Origin: CAG-217 sp963638105
GTDB lineage: Bacteria > Bacillota > Clostridia > Oscillospirales > Acutalibacteraceae
Assembly (NCBI GenBank): GCA_963638105.1
Contig: CAVHPP010000005.1
Location: 40,125 to 104,124, forward strand
Length of the DNA: 64,000 nt
Direction of reading: 5' to 3'
Made by a program: the position numbers and the translations under genes. The notes beneath the pieces are model-generated. The model did no database searches and was not told the DNA's origin. It was given only the letters and a program-made list of their open reading frames with translations. Below, piece by piece: positions 36,801 to 45,095 of the stretch; the stretch's first letter is position 1; the number at the start of each line of letters is the position of its first letter.

Positions 36801-36850
36801 ACCGGGTGTTCAGTTTTAGCTTTGAACCAACGGGGGAGCGCCATGATTGA
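33833..36850 (+). CDS. lacZ: Glycoside hydrolase family 2 beta-galactosidase (LacZ type)
   Basis: This protein of about 1005 residues has full LacZ architecture: sugar-binding jelly-roll domain, Ig-like domain, TIM barrel, second Ig-like domain and C-terminal beta-sandwich (Bgal small chain). The acid/base Glu445 is in SLGNESHG and the nucleophile Glu515 in LCEYAHAMG. There is no signal peptide, so it cleaves imported lactose or galactosides in the cytoplasm. The ATG at 33833 has AGGTGA upstream; an earlier in-frame ATG lies in the terminator stem. Its last codons overlap acpS. How it is transcribed past the preceding terminator is unclear. Confidence 0.92.
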   Translation: MSDSLRTPNYNDFSIYKDNLLPPAAYFVPFSTAQAALESDPVTARYSSDRVICLSGDWHFCYYAKESDLPADLGAKVAEMDTVSVPSTWQHTGYEEPYYVNARYPFAPKPPQIPADCPVGVYVKEFEIENTALHHTITFLGVAGSLDLFCNDRYVGYSEGSHNTAAFDLTPYLHAGVNRVAVVNHKWCNGTYMECQDMFRENGIFRDVLLRSHGAFCLEDYVVHTDYADGKYTLSLDLSLGSGSGQVKAALLQEGREVAAQRLENAAGTAHLDFGALEVEPWSAETPVLYDLLLELTDAEGTTEAVCRPVGFRHIEIRGNVFYLNDQPIKLLGVNHHDSHPVRGYAMTLSDMERDVQLMKQFNVNCVRTSHYPPDPAFLDLCDRYGLYVVDEADIETHGCQTEMHRPGALSHNPKWRDHFWDRVERMFCRDRNHPCITMWSLGNESHGYKNQDYCYQELKKRTAVPVHYEAVVRTPRWCYDVVSEMYPWHNRVHMVAEGKGALKRYYKAPYFLCEYAHAMGMGAGDLEPYVQDFYRGDNMLGGCIWEFCDHAAYHADGPVHYTYGGDHGENKHDSNFCIDGLFFPDRTPHAGAYQMKNAYRPVRATAVDENRYLFQSMLRFATLQIQVCWELLSDGIPVVSGQADLTLNPLEMRELTFDFELTQRSSCHNVLLVRYLRGEEELGFEQFTLTAPAPLCPVPGVPAPRAQVSENKLWVYFDRGHLVFNGTTGQIEDYVVDGVPLLHPDPEGEVGPAVALYRAPLDNDMNLRRNWERLGLDRAGFYIKKPGAIAKMYMVTDNAVEITADYVLAGPGMPRLGSFRLTYTVYRTGKVRLDVLCLRPSRRLRHLPRYGVVLEMPSAFDRVRYYGMGPYPNLSDYNLHCHTGIFETAVATMHEDYIKPQESSARTDTRWAQVTDRQGFGLRFDAIDAPMTFAADPYTSQRCAKARHREELTAGGTTCVHLDQYQLGAGSNACGPVPRHGHTRNTPGNRVFSFSFEPTGERHD

Positions 36851-37157
36851 GATAGGTACGGATCTGGTGCTGGTGTCCAGAATGGAAAAGAGCCTGCAAA
36901 TTCCCGGCTTCGCGGAGAAGGTGTTTTCCGAGCCGGAGCGGGCATACTGTAAAACGGCAGAGAGCTTTGCCGGTATTTTTGCTGCCAAGGAGGCCTATTA
37001 CAAGGCGTTGGGCACCGGCTTGCAGTTGCCTCTAAATGCCCTTACCGTGCTGCACGATGATCGGGGCAAGCCGTATTTTGACGGCAAGCGGTCAGCAAAA
37101 TTGAGCATCAGCCACGATGGGGACTATGCAGTAGCCACGGTTTTGTTATTGGAGTGA
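36843..37157 (+). CDS. acpS: Holo-[acyl-carrier-protein] synthase
   Basis: This 104-residue enzyme attaches the 4'-phosphopantetheine arm of coenzyme A to apo-ACP. Metal ligands are Asp7 in IGTDLV and Glu50 in FAAKEAYYKALG, and SISHDGDYAVA gives the C-terminal strand. It is slightly shorter than the usual 115-125 residues. The ATG at 36843 lies eight bases inside lacZ with GGGGGAG before it; upstream in-frame codons are inside lacZ. The partner nnr gene follows after four bases, a common pairing. Confidence 0.93.
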   Translation: MIEIGTDLVLVSRMEKSLQIPGFAEKVFSEPERAYCKTAESFAGIFAAKEAYYKALGTGLQLPLNALTVLHDDRGKPYFDGKRSAKLSISHDGDYAVATVLLLE

Positions 37158-37161
37158 TGGT

Positions 37162-38667
37162 ATGCGCATTTTAACACGAGATGAGATCCGCGCGGTGGAA
37201 AATCGGGCTTTTGACGGCCTGTTTACCGAGGCGCAGCTGATGGAGCGGGCAGGCCTGGCGTGTGCCGATAAAATGTTGGCTTTGTACGGCGACCGAATGA
37301 AAGGGCAGCCGGTGGCGGTGGTTTGCGGCAACGGCAAAAATGCCGGGGACGGCTTTGTAATTGCCCGGCGGCTACGTGCTGCCCATGTGCCCGCCTATAT
37401 TGTGCTGGCCGATCAAGCGCCTACTTTGCCGGAACCGCTGGCATACTATAACGCTGCGGTGGAGGACGGCGTGGAGGTGCGCCCTTTTTCCAATGAAGCG
37501 GTGCATGTCCCCTTTGTGGTGGACTGCGTGTTTGGTATTGGCTTTCACGGTGTGCCGCGACCGCCCTTTGATACGGTGTTTGCCGCCATCAACGACAGCG
37601 GCGCCACGGTGATCGCTGTGGATACCCCCAGCGGTACGGACGCCACCACCGGCGCGGCAGAGCAAGCGGTGCGGGCAGATCTGACCATTGCCATTTCTAC
37701 GCTGAAATACGCCCATGTGCTGCCGCCGTCCAACGGCCTGTGCGGCAAGACGGTGGTGGTGAATATCGGCATTCCGGAGTGTTGTTATCGGGAGCCTTAC
37801 GCCCATACCATTACAAAAAAAGAAGTGCAAGCGGCACTGCCCAAATTGGACAAAAACGCCAACAAGGGCAGCCACGGTCATTTGCTGCAAATTTGCGGCT
37901 CTTACCGTATGCCCGGTGCGGCGGTGTTTTGTGCCGGCGGTGCGCTGCGCACCGGCGTGGGACTGCTGAAATGCGTGTGCCCCAAGTCGGCGTATCCGCT
38001 CTTAGCTGCCCACCTGACCCAGCCGATTTTTGAACCGGTAACGGAGAATGAGGAAAAGACCATTTCTATGGGCGCACTTACCGGGATCTTAGAGGGCTTG
38101 CCTTGGGCGGACGCAGTGGTGATGGGCTGCGGTTTGGGTGTCAACGACGATACTTCCGTTTTGGTGAGCCAGGTACTGAAAGAATGTAAAAAGCCGGTTT
38201 TGTTAGACGCAGATGGTATAAATTGCCTGAGCGAAAGCATAACTATATTACAGGACATCCACACCCCGGTAGTTTTGACTCCCCATCCGGGCGAAATGGC
38301 GCGCCTGTGCGGCAAGACCGTAGAGCGCGTGCAGGCGGATCGGGTGGGTACGGCTGTGGACTTTGCCCGCCGCTATGGGGTGGTTCTGGTGCTCAAGGGC
38401 GCAGACACGGTGGTCACGGACGGGGAGCAGGTATGCATGAACCGTACCGGTAATCCGGGTATGGCCATGGCCGGCTGCGGCGATCTTCTGTCCGGCATGA
38501 TCGGCTCGTTCTTGGCACAAGGTATGGAGCCGCTGGCGGCAGCCAAGGCCGGTGTGTATATCCACGGGCTGTGCGGTGATATTACCGCCAGAGAACTGTC
38601 TGCCCGGGGTATGACCGTGGCGGATATGACGGAACTGCTGGGTGCGCTGATGTCTGAATTTGAATAA
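37162..38667 (+). CDS. nnr: Bifunctional NAD(P)HX epimerase and ADP-dependent dehydratase
   Basis: This 501-residue fusion repairs hydrated NAD(P)H. The N-terminal YjeF epimerase domain (about 1-215) has GNGKNAGDGF at 56-65 and VDCVFGIGFHG. The C-terminal ribokinase-like dehydratase domain (about 225-500) has LTPHPGEMARL, NPGMAMAGCGD and LLSGMIGSFLAQG with the catalytic Asp. The length is standard for the fused form. It follows acpS by four bases, and a lipoprotein gene follows after 14. Confidence 0.94.
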   Translation: MRILTRDEIRAVENRAFDGLFTEAQLMERAGLACADKMLALYGDRMKGQPVAVVCGNGKNAGDGFVIARRLRAAHVPAYIVLADQAPTLPEPLAYYNAAVEDGVEVRPFSNEAVHVPFVVDCVFGIGFHGVPRPPFDTVFAAINDSGATVIAVDTPSGTDATTGAAEQAVRADLTIAISTLKYAHVLPPSNGLCGKTVVVNIGIPECCYREPYAHTITKKEVQAALPKLDKNANKGSHGHLLQICGSYRMPGAAVFCAGGALRTGVGLLKCVCPKSAYPLLAAHLTQPIFEPVTENEEKTISMGALTGILEGLPWADAVVMGCGLGVNDDTSVLVSQVLKECKKPVLLDADGINCLSESITILQDIHTPVVLTPHPGEMARLCGKTVERVQADRVGTAVDFARRYGVVLVLKGADTVVTDGEQVCMNRTGNPGMAMAGCGDLLSGMIGSFLAQGMEPLAAAKAGVYIHGLCGDITARELSARGMTVADMTELLGALMSEFE

Positions 38668-38681
38668 CGGACGGATGCTTT

Positions 38682-39176
38682 TTGAAACGGTGGCTCTCGC
38701 TTTTTAGTGTGCTTCTTTTGCTGGCCCTTGGCGGCTGCGCAACCAAACAATATACCCCCGATGTGACGGCGGACTTTGAACAGTCGGCAGTGGTCACAGC
38801 GGGGGATTTTTCTTATCACTGCAAAGTTTGTCGAACCGACAGAACGGTTACCGTCACCGTGGGCGACACGGCGGCCAGAGGCATGGTGATGACCTGTGCA
38901 GGCACGATGGTACGCTACCGATTTGACGGTATGGAGTACGAAGCCAGGACGCAGGATTTGGAGAACACCAATCCGGCGATCGCCCTTTATGATGTGTTCT
39001 CTGCCTTGCAGCAGGACGGCACCGTGCAGGCCCAAAAGACCCAGGACGGCTACAAATATCAGGGAACCGTACCGGCAGGCAAATTTGTGCTCTACCAAAA
39101 TGAGGACGGTTCTTATGCCTCTCTGCATTTTCTCAGCAGCAACATACTCATTGAATTTGACCCGCCCACAAAATAA
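38682..39176 (+). CDS. Small putative lipoprotein of unknown function
   Basis: This 164-residue protein is read from a TTG at 38682. The N-terminus is a signal sequence with lipobox LALGGC (Cys19), so it should be lipid-anchored outside the membrane. The mature part is predicted beta-rich with two Cys in YHCKVC and no family I recognise. The ATG seven bases upstream is in another frame. It is the last gene of the lacZ-acpS-nnr run and is followed by a perfect terminator. Confidence 0.7.
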   Translation: MKRWLSLFSVLLLLALGGCATKQYTPDVTADFEQSAVVTAGDFSYHCKVCRTDRTVTVTVGDTAARGMVMTCAGTMVRYRFDGMEYEARTQDLENTNPAIALYDVFSALQQDGTVQAQKTQDGYKYQGTVPAGKFVLYQNEDGSYASLHFLSSNILIEFDPPTK

Positions 39177-39212
39177 ACCAAACGCCTGTCAACAGACAGG
39201 CGTTTGGTTTCT
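39175..39212. terminator. Bidirectional terminator
   Basis: A perfect 16-bp stem (39175-39190 with 39195-39210) and a four-base loop AACA. It lies between the convergent lipoprotein and radical SAM genes, and the A/T ends of the stem serve both strands. Confidence 0.9.
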
Positions 39213-39237
39213 TCCGTAAATTTGAAAAAAGTTGGGT

Positions 39238-40179
39238 TTACCCCTTTATTTCAGCGGCGGAATCGTGTATGATAATAGACGATGTTCCGTCCTGCAAAGG
39301 ATAGGGCGCAAAGCGGGCGTGGATGGCGTTTAGCACCGCCTTTTTGTCAGCCGACCATAGGGGTGCGATCAGGTCCCGCTTGGGACCGTCGCCGGTGAGC
39401 CGGTGAACGACGACTTCCTTTGGCACCTGCTGTAAGCAGGCGTCCAGCGTGTCTAAGTATTCCGGCAGGGTGAGCACTGGGCATTTCCCGGCGGCGTAGT
39501 CCGCTGCCAGATCTGTGCCCCGGAGCACATGGAGCAGTTGCAGCTTCAACCCGTCGGCTCCACGATCCACGGCGTAGCGCACGCTTTCTGCCATTTGGTC
39601 CCGGCTTTCTCCGGGCAGACCCAAAATGATATGTACCACTTTGTTGACCCCGATGGCGGTTAGATTTGCCATCGCTTGGTCAAAGACCAACAGGGGATAG
39701 CCACGGCGTATGTAGTCGGCGCTGTTTCGGTGGATGGTTTGCAGTCCCAGTTCTACGAACACCGGCTTTTGCCGGTTCAGTTCTGCCAGCAGATCCAGCA
39801 CCTGAGGCGGCAGGCAGTCCGGCCGTGTGGCTACCGACAGCGCTACCACCTGCGGATCGGCCAGCGCTTCCGTATAGAGCGCACGCAGCCGTTCTACCGG
39901 CGCATAGGTGCCGGTATAGGACTGAAAGTAGGCAATATACTTGCCGTTCTTGACTTTTCCGGCCAAGGCCGCTTTGCCGCGGCACAGCTGCTGGGTTATC
40001 GACTGTGCAGGATCACCGGCAAAGTCGCCGCTGCCCCCTTGGGAACAGAAAATGCAGCCGCGGCTGCCCAGTGTGCCGTCCCGATTGGGGCAAGTAAAGC
40101 CGCCGGACAGCGCCACTTTATACACCTTGCAGCCGAAGCGCTGCTGTAAGTAGCGATTGACGGAGGTGTAGTACCTCAC
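39238..40179 (-). CDS. TIGR01212-type radical SAM protein (YtqA/YhcC-like)
   Basis: This 313-residue protein carries an iron-sulfur cluster bound by Cys30, Cys42 and Cys45 (C-x11-C-x2-C spacing, an unusual form of the radical SAM motif seen in the TIGR01212 family). VFVELGLQTIH and HIILGLPGES are further family blocks. The substrate is unknown; links to tRNA or sulfur chemistry have been suggested for relatives. It overlaps the inositol monophosphatase gene by four bases and is probably co-transcribed with it. Confidence 0.85.
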   Translation of the reverse strand: MRYYTSVNRYLQQRFGCKVYKVALSGGFTCPNRDGTLGSRGCIFCSQGGSGDFAGDPAQSITQQLCRGKAALAGKVKNGKYIAYFQSYTGTYAPVERLRALYTEALADPQVVALSVATRPDCLPPQVLDLLAELNRQKPVFVELGLQTIHRNSADYIRRGYPLLVFDQAMANLTAIGVNKVVHIILGLPGESRDQMAESVRYAVDRGADGLKLQLLHVLRGTDLAADYAAGKCPVLTLPEYLDTLDACLQQVPKEVVVHRLTGDGPKRDLIAPLWSADKKAVLNAIHARFAPYPLQDGTSSIIIHDSAAEIKG

Positions 40180-40952
40180 AGGTTCTGTACCAGGGCGTCA
40201 AATTCCGCCAGGTTTTGGGCGTTGCCGCAGCGCACGCCGACGATTTGGTCAATGGGCATGGGTTGGTTCTCCGTGGTGCAGATTACGCCGCCGGCCTCTT
40301 CTACAATAACAATGGCGGCCGCGTAGTCCCAGGGTCGCAGGATCAATTCAAAATACAGATCGGCCTTGCCGGACGCCACATAGCAAATATCCAGTGCGGC
40401 AGAGCCGGTACGCCGGATTTCCAGCACCCGGGTGTAAGCTTTCTCCACCATTTGGAAGGTGCGGTGCGCCAGTTCCCGCTCATAGGGGCAACTGCCGAAC
40501 AGCAGCAGGGAGTGGTCCAGGTCGCTGTCATTTACATGAATGGCGCGGCCGTTCAGGGTAGCGCCGCAGCCCCGCTGCGCGGCGTACAGGTTGTCCTTGT
40601 CTACATCGTAGACCACGCCGGCCACCATCTTTCTGTCTACTGCCAGACCGACGCTGATGGCGCTGTGCTCAAAATTCCGGATAAAATTGGTGGTGCCGTC
40701 GATAGGATCGATGATAAAGCAAAGACCCATAGGCACTTCTATCTTACCGCCGCCCTCTTCGCCAAGAAAAGCGCAGCCGGGGAACGCGGCAGACAGTTCT
40801 TTGTACAGAAAATCTTGAATTTGTTTATCATAGGCGGTGACCAGGTTGTTTTTGTCCTCGCCCTTCACTTCAATGTGCAGATCGTTCTTTGCACTGCGAT
40901 AGATGTTGGCGGCGGCGCGTACAGCCGCTGTCATCGGCTCTAAATAATCCAT
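40176..40952 (-). CDS. suhB: Inositol monophosphatase family protein
   Basis: This 258-residue magnesium phosphatase has metal ligands Glu65/Glu66 in GEEGGG and Asp82/Asp85 in DPIDGTTNF, and the C-terminal PWDYAAAIVIVEEAGG supplies the last Asp. Substrates in the family include inositol-1-phosphate, 3'-phosphoadenosine phosphate and other sugar phosphates, so the function is open. It heads a two-gene minus-strand operon with the radical SAM gene. Confidence 0.9.
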   Translation of the reverse strand: MDYLEPMTAAVRAAANIYRSAKNDLHIEVKGEDKNNLVTAYDKQIQDFLYKELSAAFPGCAFLGEEGGGKIEVPMGLCFIIDPIDGTTNFIRNFEHSAISVGLAVDRKMVAGVVYDVDKDNLYAAQRGCGATLNGRAIHVNDSDLDHSLLLFGSCPYERELAHRTFQMVEKAYTRVLEIRRTGSAALDICYVASGKADLYFELILRPWDYAAAIVIVEEAGGVICTTENQPMPIDQIVGVRCGNAQNLAEFDALVQNL

Positions 40953-40997
40953 ATTTTATTACCTCGCATTCTCTGTGGGCGGTGGGTCAGCCGCCCG

Positions 40998-41036
40998 GTT
41001 ACAGGCTTATTGTAACACATTTTTGCAGAAGTGCAA
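40998..41036 (-). promoter_or_regulatory. Promoter region of suhB with overlapping inverted repeat
   Basis: On the minus strand TTGCAC (41036-41031), a 16-base spacer and TACAAT (41014-41009). The dyad GTTACA-N7-TGTAAC (40998-41016) covers the -10 and could be an operator. A GGGCGG/CCGCCC hairpin (40977-40996) lies in the suhB leader. Confidence 0.5.
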
Positions 41037-41048
41037 TTCCTTTTTGTT

Positions 41049-42326
41049 ATGATTATTTTTCTTACCAAGTTGATTACCAAGGTGATGAACCTGCTGGGTT
41101 ATGGGGCTACCACCCTGCCCGGGCGCATTGCGCTGTTCTTTAAGCGGGATATTTTGGCCAAGCTGTCCAAGGGGGTCAAGGTGATCGTGATTACCGGCAC
41201 CAACGGCAAGACCACCTCTGCCCGTATTGTGGAGGAGGGACTGAAAGAAGCAGGCAAGACCTACTTTATCAACCGCTCCGGCGCCAATCTGATTACCGGT
41301 ATCACCACTTCTTTTATTATGAACTCCACCAACAGCGGCAAGTGCACCAAGGAGTACGCGGTCATTGAGTGCGACGAAAACGCCTTTCGCACCGTCAGTA
41401 AGTACCTGAAAGCACAGGTGGTACTGGTGACCAATGTGTTCCGCGATCAGCTGGATCGGTACGGCGAGGTGTCTCACACCCTGTCCGCCATTCAGGAGTC
41501 GGTGAACAATTTGCCGGAGGCCACTTTGGTGATCAACGGCGACTGCTCCTTGACCAATACCTTAAAGCGGGAGAACACGGTGACCTACGGGGTCAGTGTG
41601 CCTTTGGACCAAACCTCCGCCGTGCGGGACGGCACCCGTTGCATCCACTGTAAGCACCAGCTGGAATATGACTATTTCACCTATGCACACCTGGGCAAAT
41701 ACCGCTGCCCCGGCTGCGGCTATTGTCGGGAGACCCCGGACTATAACGTAACGGATATTGTGGAGACCACGCCGGACAGCAGCACCGTGATGTTAAACGG
41801 CACCACGCCGGTGAAGATCAACTTGGGCGGTGTGTACAATATCTATAACGGCATCGGCGCTCTGGCCGCATTGGTGAGCCTGGGCATTGACCGAGAGACG
41901 GCGCTCCACGCGCTGGAACGCTTCAGCGGCGCTTTTGGTCGGATGGAAAAGTTCGGCAATGTGCGGATGATTTTGGTGAAGAACCCGGCGGGCCTAACCC
42001 AAACCTGCAATTATATCAGCCAGTTTAAGGGCGACAAGACGGTGATCTTTTGCCTGAACGACAATGCAGCGGACGGTCGGGACATCAGCTGGATCTGGGA
42101 CGCGGATATTCAGGCGGACGGCAAGATCTATGCTGCCGGCAAGCGCAGCGGCGATATGGCCCTGCGGCTGAAATACAGCGGTATGGACGCGGAAATTACA
42201 GACGATGTGCTGCAAACTGTACTGCGGTGCAAGGGCGATGTGTTTGTGGTGCCCACTTATACGGCAATGATGGCTATGCGGCCTAAATTTGCGGAGCATT
42301 TCGGCAAGGAGGCGTTTTGGAAATGA
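41049..42326 (+). CDS. murT: Lipid II isoglutaminyl synthase, MurT subunit
   Basis: This protein of about 425 residues is a Mur-ligase-like subunit that, with GatD, amidates the alpha-carboxyl of D-Glu in lipid II. It has the ATP loop VITGTNGKTT, a four-cysteine zinc ribbon (CIHCKHQ and CPGCGYC) inserted in the middle domain, and the C-terminal DUF1727 block with DGRDISWIWD. I take the ATG at 41049; a GTG at 41031 is in frame, and neither has a strong ribosome site. The stop overlaps gatD. Confidence 0.92.
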   Translation: MIIFLTKLITKVMNLLGYGATTLPGRIALFFKRDILAKLSKGVKVIVITGTNGKTTSARIVEEGLKEAGKTYFINRSGANLITGITTSFIMNSTNSGKCTKEYAVIECDENAFRTVSKYLKAQVVLVTNVFRDQLDRYGEVSHTLSAIQESVNNLPEATLVINGDCSLTNTLKRENTVTYGVSVPLDQTSAVRDGTRCIHCKHQLEYDYFTYAHLGKYRCPGCGYCRETPDYNVTDIVETTPDSSTVMLNGTTPVKINLGGVYNIYNGIGALAALVSLGIDRETALHALERFSGAFGRMEKFGNVRMILVKNPAGLTQTCNYISQFKGDKTVIFCLNDNAADGRDISWIWDADIQADGKIYAAGKRSGDMALRLKYSGMDAEITDDVLQTVLRCKGDVFVVPTYTAMMAMRPKFAEHFGKEAFWK

Positions 42327-43063
42327 GAATTGCGCATTTGTACCCGGATCTGCTGAATCTGTACGGAGATCGAGGCAATATTATGTGCCTGCAATATCGC
42401 TGTCGGCAGCGGGGGATCCAGGTGACGGTAGACGAGATTTCCGTAGGCGACCCCTTTGACCACACGAAGTACGACCTGTTGTTTATCGGCGGCGGCCAGG
42501 ACTTTGAGCAGGAGGTACTGTTGGAGGACCTGCACCGGGGCAAGGACGAGGAAATCCGTCGTGCAGTGGCAGACGGCACTGTGGTGCTGGCTATCTGCGG
42601 CGGTTACCAAATGCTGGGCAAGTATTACCGGACTTATACCGGCGAGCGGCTGGATTATATCGGTGCGGTGGATTTTTACACCGTGGGCGAAAAAGAGCGG
42701 CTTATCGGCAACTATGCTTTTGATACGGAATTCGGCCGGGTGATCGGGTTTGAGAACCACTCCGGGCGTACTTTTCTGGGCAAGGGCGTGGCGCCCCTGG
42801 GCAAGATGGTGTCCGGCTACGGCAACAACGGCCGGGACGGCACCGAGGGCGTGCACTATAAAAATACATTTTGCACCTATTCCCACGGCCCGGTGCTGCC
42901 CAAAAATCCGGCTTTTGCAGACAAGCTCATTGAGACGGCCATGCGCCGCCGGGATCCGGGCTTTGCCCTAACCCCGTTGGACGACAGCGCCGAGGACTTT
43001 GCCCGCGACCAGGTGGAGCGGCTGTATATCCACCAGCAAAGCGGCAAAAAGCATAAAAAATAA
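42323..43063 (+). CDS. gatD: Lipid II isoglutaminyl synthase, GatD glutamine amidotransferase subunit
   Basis: This 246-residue CobB/CobQ-like amidotransferase produces ammonia for MurT. The nucleophile is Cys92 in AICGGYQML and the catalytic His188 is in YSHGPVLPKNP. The ATG lies in an ATGA overlap with murT and has AAGGAGG ten bases upstream. The two genes form one operon ended by a strong terminator. Amidated stem peptides are needed for efficient cross-linking in many Gram-positive bacteria. Confidence 0.93.
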   Translation: MRIAHLYPDLLNLYGDRGNIMCLQYRCRQRGIQVTVDEISVGDPFDHTKYDLLFIGGGQDFEQEVLLEDLHRGKDEEIRRAVADGTVVLAICGGYQMLGKYYRTYTGERLDYIGAVDFYTVGEKERLIGNYAFDTEFGRVIGFENHSGRTFLGKGVAPLGKMVSGYGNNGRDGTEGVHYKNTFCTYSHGPVLPKNPAFADKLIETAMRRRDPGFALTPLDDSAEDFARDQVERLYIHQQSGKKHKK

Positions 43064-43112
43064 ACAAAAATACCGCATTTGCCCCGGGGCAGGTGCGGCA
43101 TTTTTGTTTTTG
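43062..43112 (+). terminator. Terminator after murT-gatD
   Basis: An A-rich arm with CCGCA pairs with TGCGG and a T-rich arm; inner TGCCCC/GGGGCA caps the stem. It ends in TTTTTGTTTT. Confidence 0.9.
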
Positions 43113-43145
43113 CCCGGCAAATGGCAGGAAAATTGAAAATTTTTC

Positions 43146-43174
43146 TTGCTTTTTTGTACCGGGCGTGCTATTAT
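43146..43174 (+). promoter_or_regulatory. Extended -10 promoter of rpsB-tsf
   Basis: TTGCTT (43146-43151), a 17-base spacer ending in TGC, and TATTAT (43169-43174). A leader of about 140 bases follows. Confidence 0.8.
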
Positions 43175-43234
43175 ATTACGGCATTCGTGTGGTATATATA
43201 AATTTTTAAATATATGCAATGCACGGAATACGCA

Positions 43235-43290
43235 CACCGCTGCGGTCTGCCCCTGGTGCTATGTACGGGGCGTTGCCATGCCGCACGGTG
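43235..43290 (+). promoter_or_regulatory. Structured rpsB leader
   Basis: CACCG-CT-GCGG (43235-43245) can pair with CCGC-A-CGGTG (43281-43290). Inside it GCCCC (43249-43253) pairs with GGGGC (43267-43271). The helix ends about 13 bases before the AAAGGAGG ribosome site. The placement suits feedback control by protein S2, but I do not recognise a named motif. Confidence 0.5.
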
Positions 43291-43320
43291 GAGGATTAAC
43301 CTAAAGGAGGAACTTAAATT

Positions 43321-44103
43321 ATGGCAAATGTAGTTTCTATGAAGCAGCTGCTGGAAGCAGGCGTGCACTTCGGTCACCAGACCAGAAGATGGAACCCCAA
43401 AATGGCGGAGTATATCTTCACCGAGCGTAACGGTATCTACATTATCGACTTGCAGAAGACCGTGAAGAAGCTGGACGAGGCTTACAAGTTCGTTCACGAT
43501 GTGGCTGCCGATGGCGGCGAGATCATCTTCGTAGGCACCAAGAAGCAGGCCCAGGAGTCCATTAAGGAAGAGGCTGAGCGCTGCGGTATGCCTTATGTAA
43601 ACGCACGCTGGCTGGGCGGTATGCTCACCAACTTTAAGACCATTCGCGGCCGTGTGGCTCGTCTGGCGCAGCTGAAGGCTATGGCTGAGGACGGCACCTT
43701 TGATATGCTGCCCAAGAAGGAAGTGGCCGGTCTGGAGCTGGAGATCGAGAAGCTGGAGAAGTACCTGGGCGGTATCACCGAGATGAAGAAGATTCCGCAG
43801 GCTATGTTCATCGTTGACCCCCGCAAGGAGCGCATCGCTGTATCTGAGGCCATCAAGCTGGGTCTGCCCATCGTGGCTATCGTGGATACCAACTGCGATC
43901 CTGACGAGATCGACTATGTGATCCCCGGCAATGACGACGCTATCCGTGCGGTTAAGCTGATCGCCGGTGCAATGGCTAACGCTGTAATCGAGGGCCGTGA
44001 CGGTAAGGACACTGCCGACGAGGCTGCCGAGGCTCCCGCTGCGGAGAAGAAACCGGCTAAGAAGCCCGCAAAGAAAGCAGACAAGGCTGACAAAGCAGAG
44101 TAA
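43321..44103 (+). CDS. rpsB: 30S ribosomal protein S2
   Basis: This 260-residue protein begins MANVVSMKQLLEAGVHFGHQTRRWNPKM, the universal S2 start. IVDTNCDPDEIDYVIPGNDD marks the conserved C-terminal part. A tail of about 25 residues rich in Ala, Lys and Glu extends beyond the usual end, common in Clostridia. It is followed by tsf after 43 bases, as in nearly all bacteria. Confidence 0.98.
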   Translation: MANVVSMKQLLEAGVHFGHQTRRWNPKMAEYIFTERNGIYIIDLQKTVKKLDEAYKFVHDVAADGGEIIFVGTKKQAQESIKEEAERCGMPYVNARWLGGMLTNFKTIRGRVARLAQLKAMAEDGTFDMLPKKEVAGLELEIEKLEKYLGGITEMKKIPQAMFIVDPRKERIAVSEAIKLGLPIVAIVDTNCDPDEIDYVIPGNDDAIRAVKLIAGAMANAVIEGRDGKDTADEAAEAPAAEKKPAKKPAKKADKADKAE

Positions 44104-44146
44104 TTCTGCCGATAGATTTTAGACTGAATTCAAGGAGGAACACACA

Positions 44147-45082
44147 ATGGCATTTACCGCTATGGATGTTAAGGCGCTGCGTGAAAAGACCGGCGTTGGT
44201 ATGATGGAATGCAAAAAGGCATTGACCGAAGCAGACGGCGACATGGACAAGGCAATCGACTTCCTGCGTGAGCGGGGTCTGGCTGCTGCCGAGAAGAAGT
44301 CCGCCCGTATCGCTGCCGAGGGCGTTGTGTACACTTATTATGACGAGGCTGCCAAGAAGGCTGTCACCGTTGAGGTCAACTCTGAGACCGACTTTGTTGC
44401 CAAGAACGACAAGTTCATGGACTTTGTAAAGGGCGTGGCGCGCACCATTATCGCTACCGCTCCCGCTGATGTGGAGGTGCTGTGCGCTACCGCTTATGAC
44501 GGTACCGACCGCACCGTGACCGCGACGCTGAACGATCTGATCCTGGCCATCGGTGAGAACATGAAGATCCGTCGCTTTGAGGTGATGGACGGCGTTGTGG
44601 CAACCTACATTCACGCCGGCGGTTCCGTAGGCGTTATGGTTGGCTTTGATGTGGCTGACGAGAGCAAGGCCGCTACGGACGAGTTCAAGGTAATGGGCAA
44701 GGACGTGGCTATGCAGATCGCCGCTATGAGCCCCTCTTATCTGGATGAGGCTTCCGTTCCCGCTGAGGTGATCGAGCACGAGAAGGGCATTCTTTCCGCA
44801 CAGCTGAAAGAGGATCCCAAGATGGCTAACAAGCCGGAGCAGGTGCTGGAGAAGATCGCTGCCGGTAAGCTGGGCAAGTTCTACAAGGAGAACTGCCTGG
44901 TAGACCAGGAGTTCGTAAAGGCCGAGAACCACGAGAATGTACAGACCTACATCAACAATGTGGCTAAGGCGCTGGGCACGGAAATCAAGTGCACCGGCTT
45001 CGTGCGTATGATGAAGGGCGAGGGCCTGGAAAAGCGCGAGGAGAACTTCGCTGAAGAGATCGCAAAGCAGATCAACGGCTAA
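44147..45082 (+). CDS. tsf: Elongation factor Ts
   Basis: This 311-residue factor recycles EF-Tu by nucleotide exchange. The N-terminal domain has VKALREKTGVGMMECKKAL, and TDFVAKND is the EF-Tu contact motif. The core domains and C-terminal helix are complete. An AAGGAGG site lies 11 bases before the ATG. It is co-transcribed with rpsB and ended by a strong hairpin, so pyrH, its usual next neighbour, is not in this unit. Confidence 0.98.
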   Translation: MAFTAMDVKALREKTGVGMMECKKALTEADGDMDKAIDFLRERGLAAAEKKSARIAAEGVVYTYYDEAAKKAVTVEVNSETDFVAKNDKFMDFVKGVARTIIATAPADVEVLCATAYDGTDRTVTATLNDLILAIGENMKIRRFEVMDGVVATYIHAGGSVGVMVGFDVADESKAATDEFKVMGKDVAMQIAAMSPSYLDEASVPAEVIEHEKGILSAQLKEDPKMANKPEQVLEKIAAGKLGKFYKENCLVDQEFVKAENHENVQTYINNVAKALGTEIKCTGFVRMMKGEGLEKREENFAEEIAKQING

Positions 45083-45095
45083 GTGTAAAAATTTA

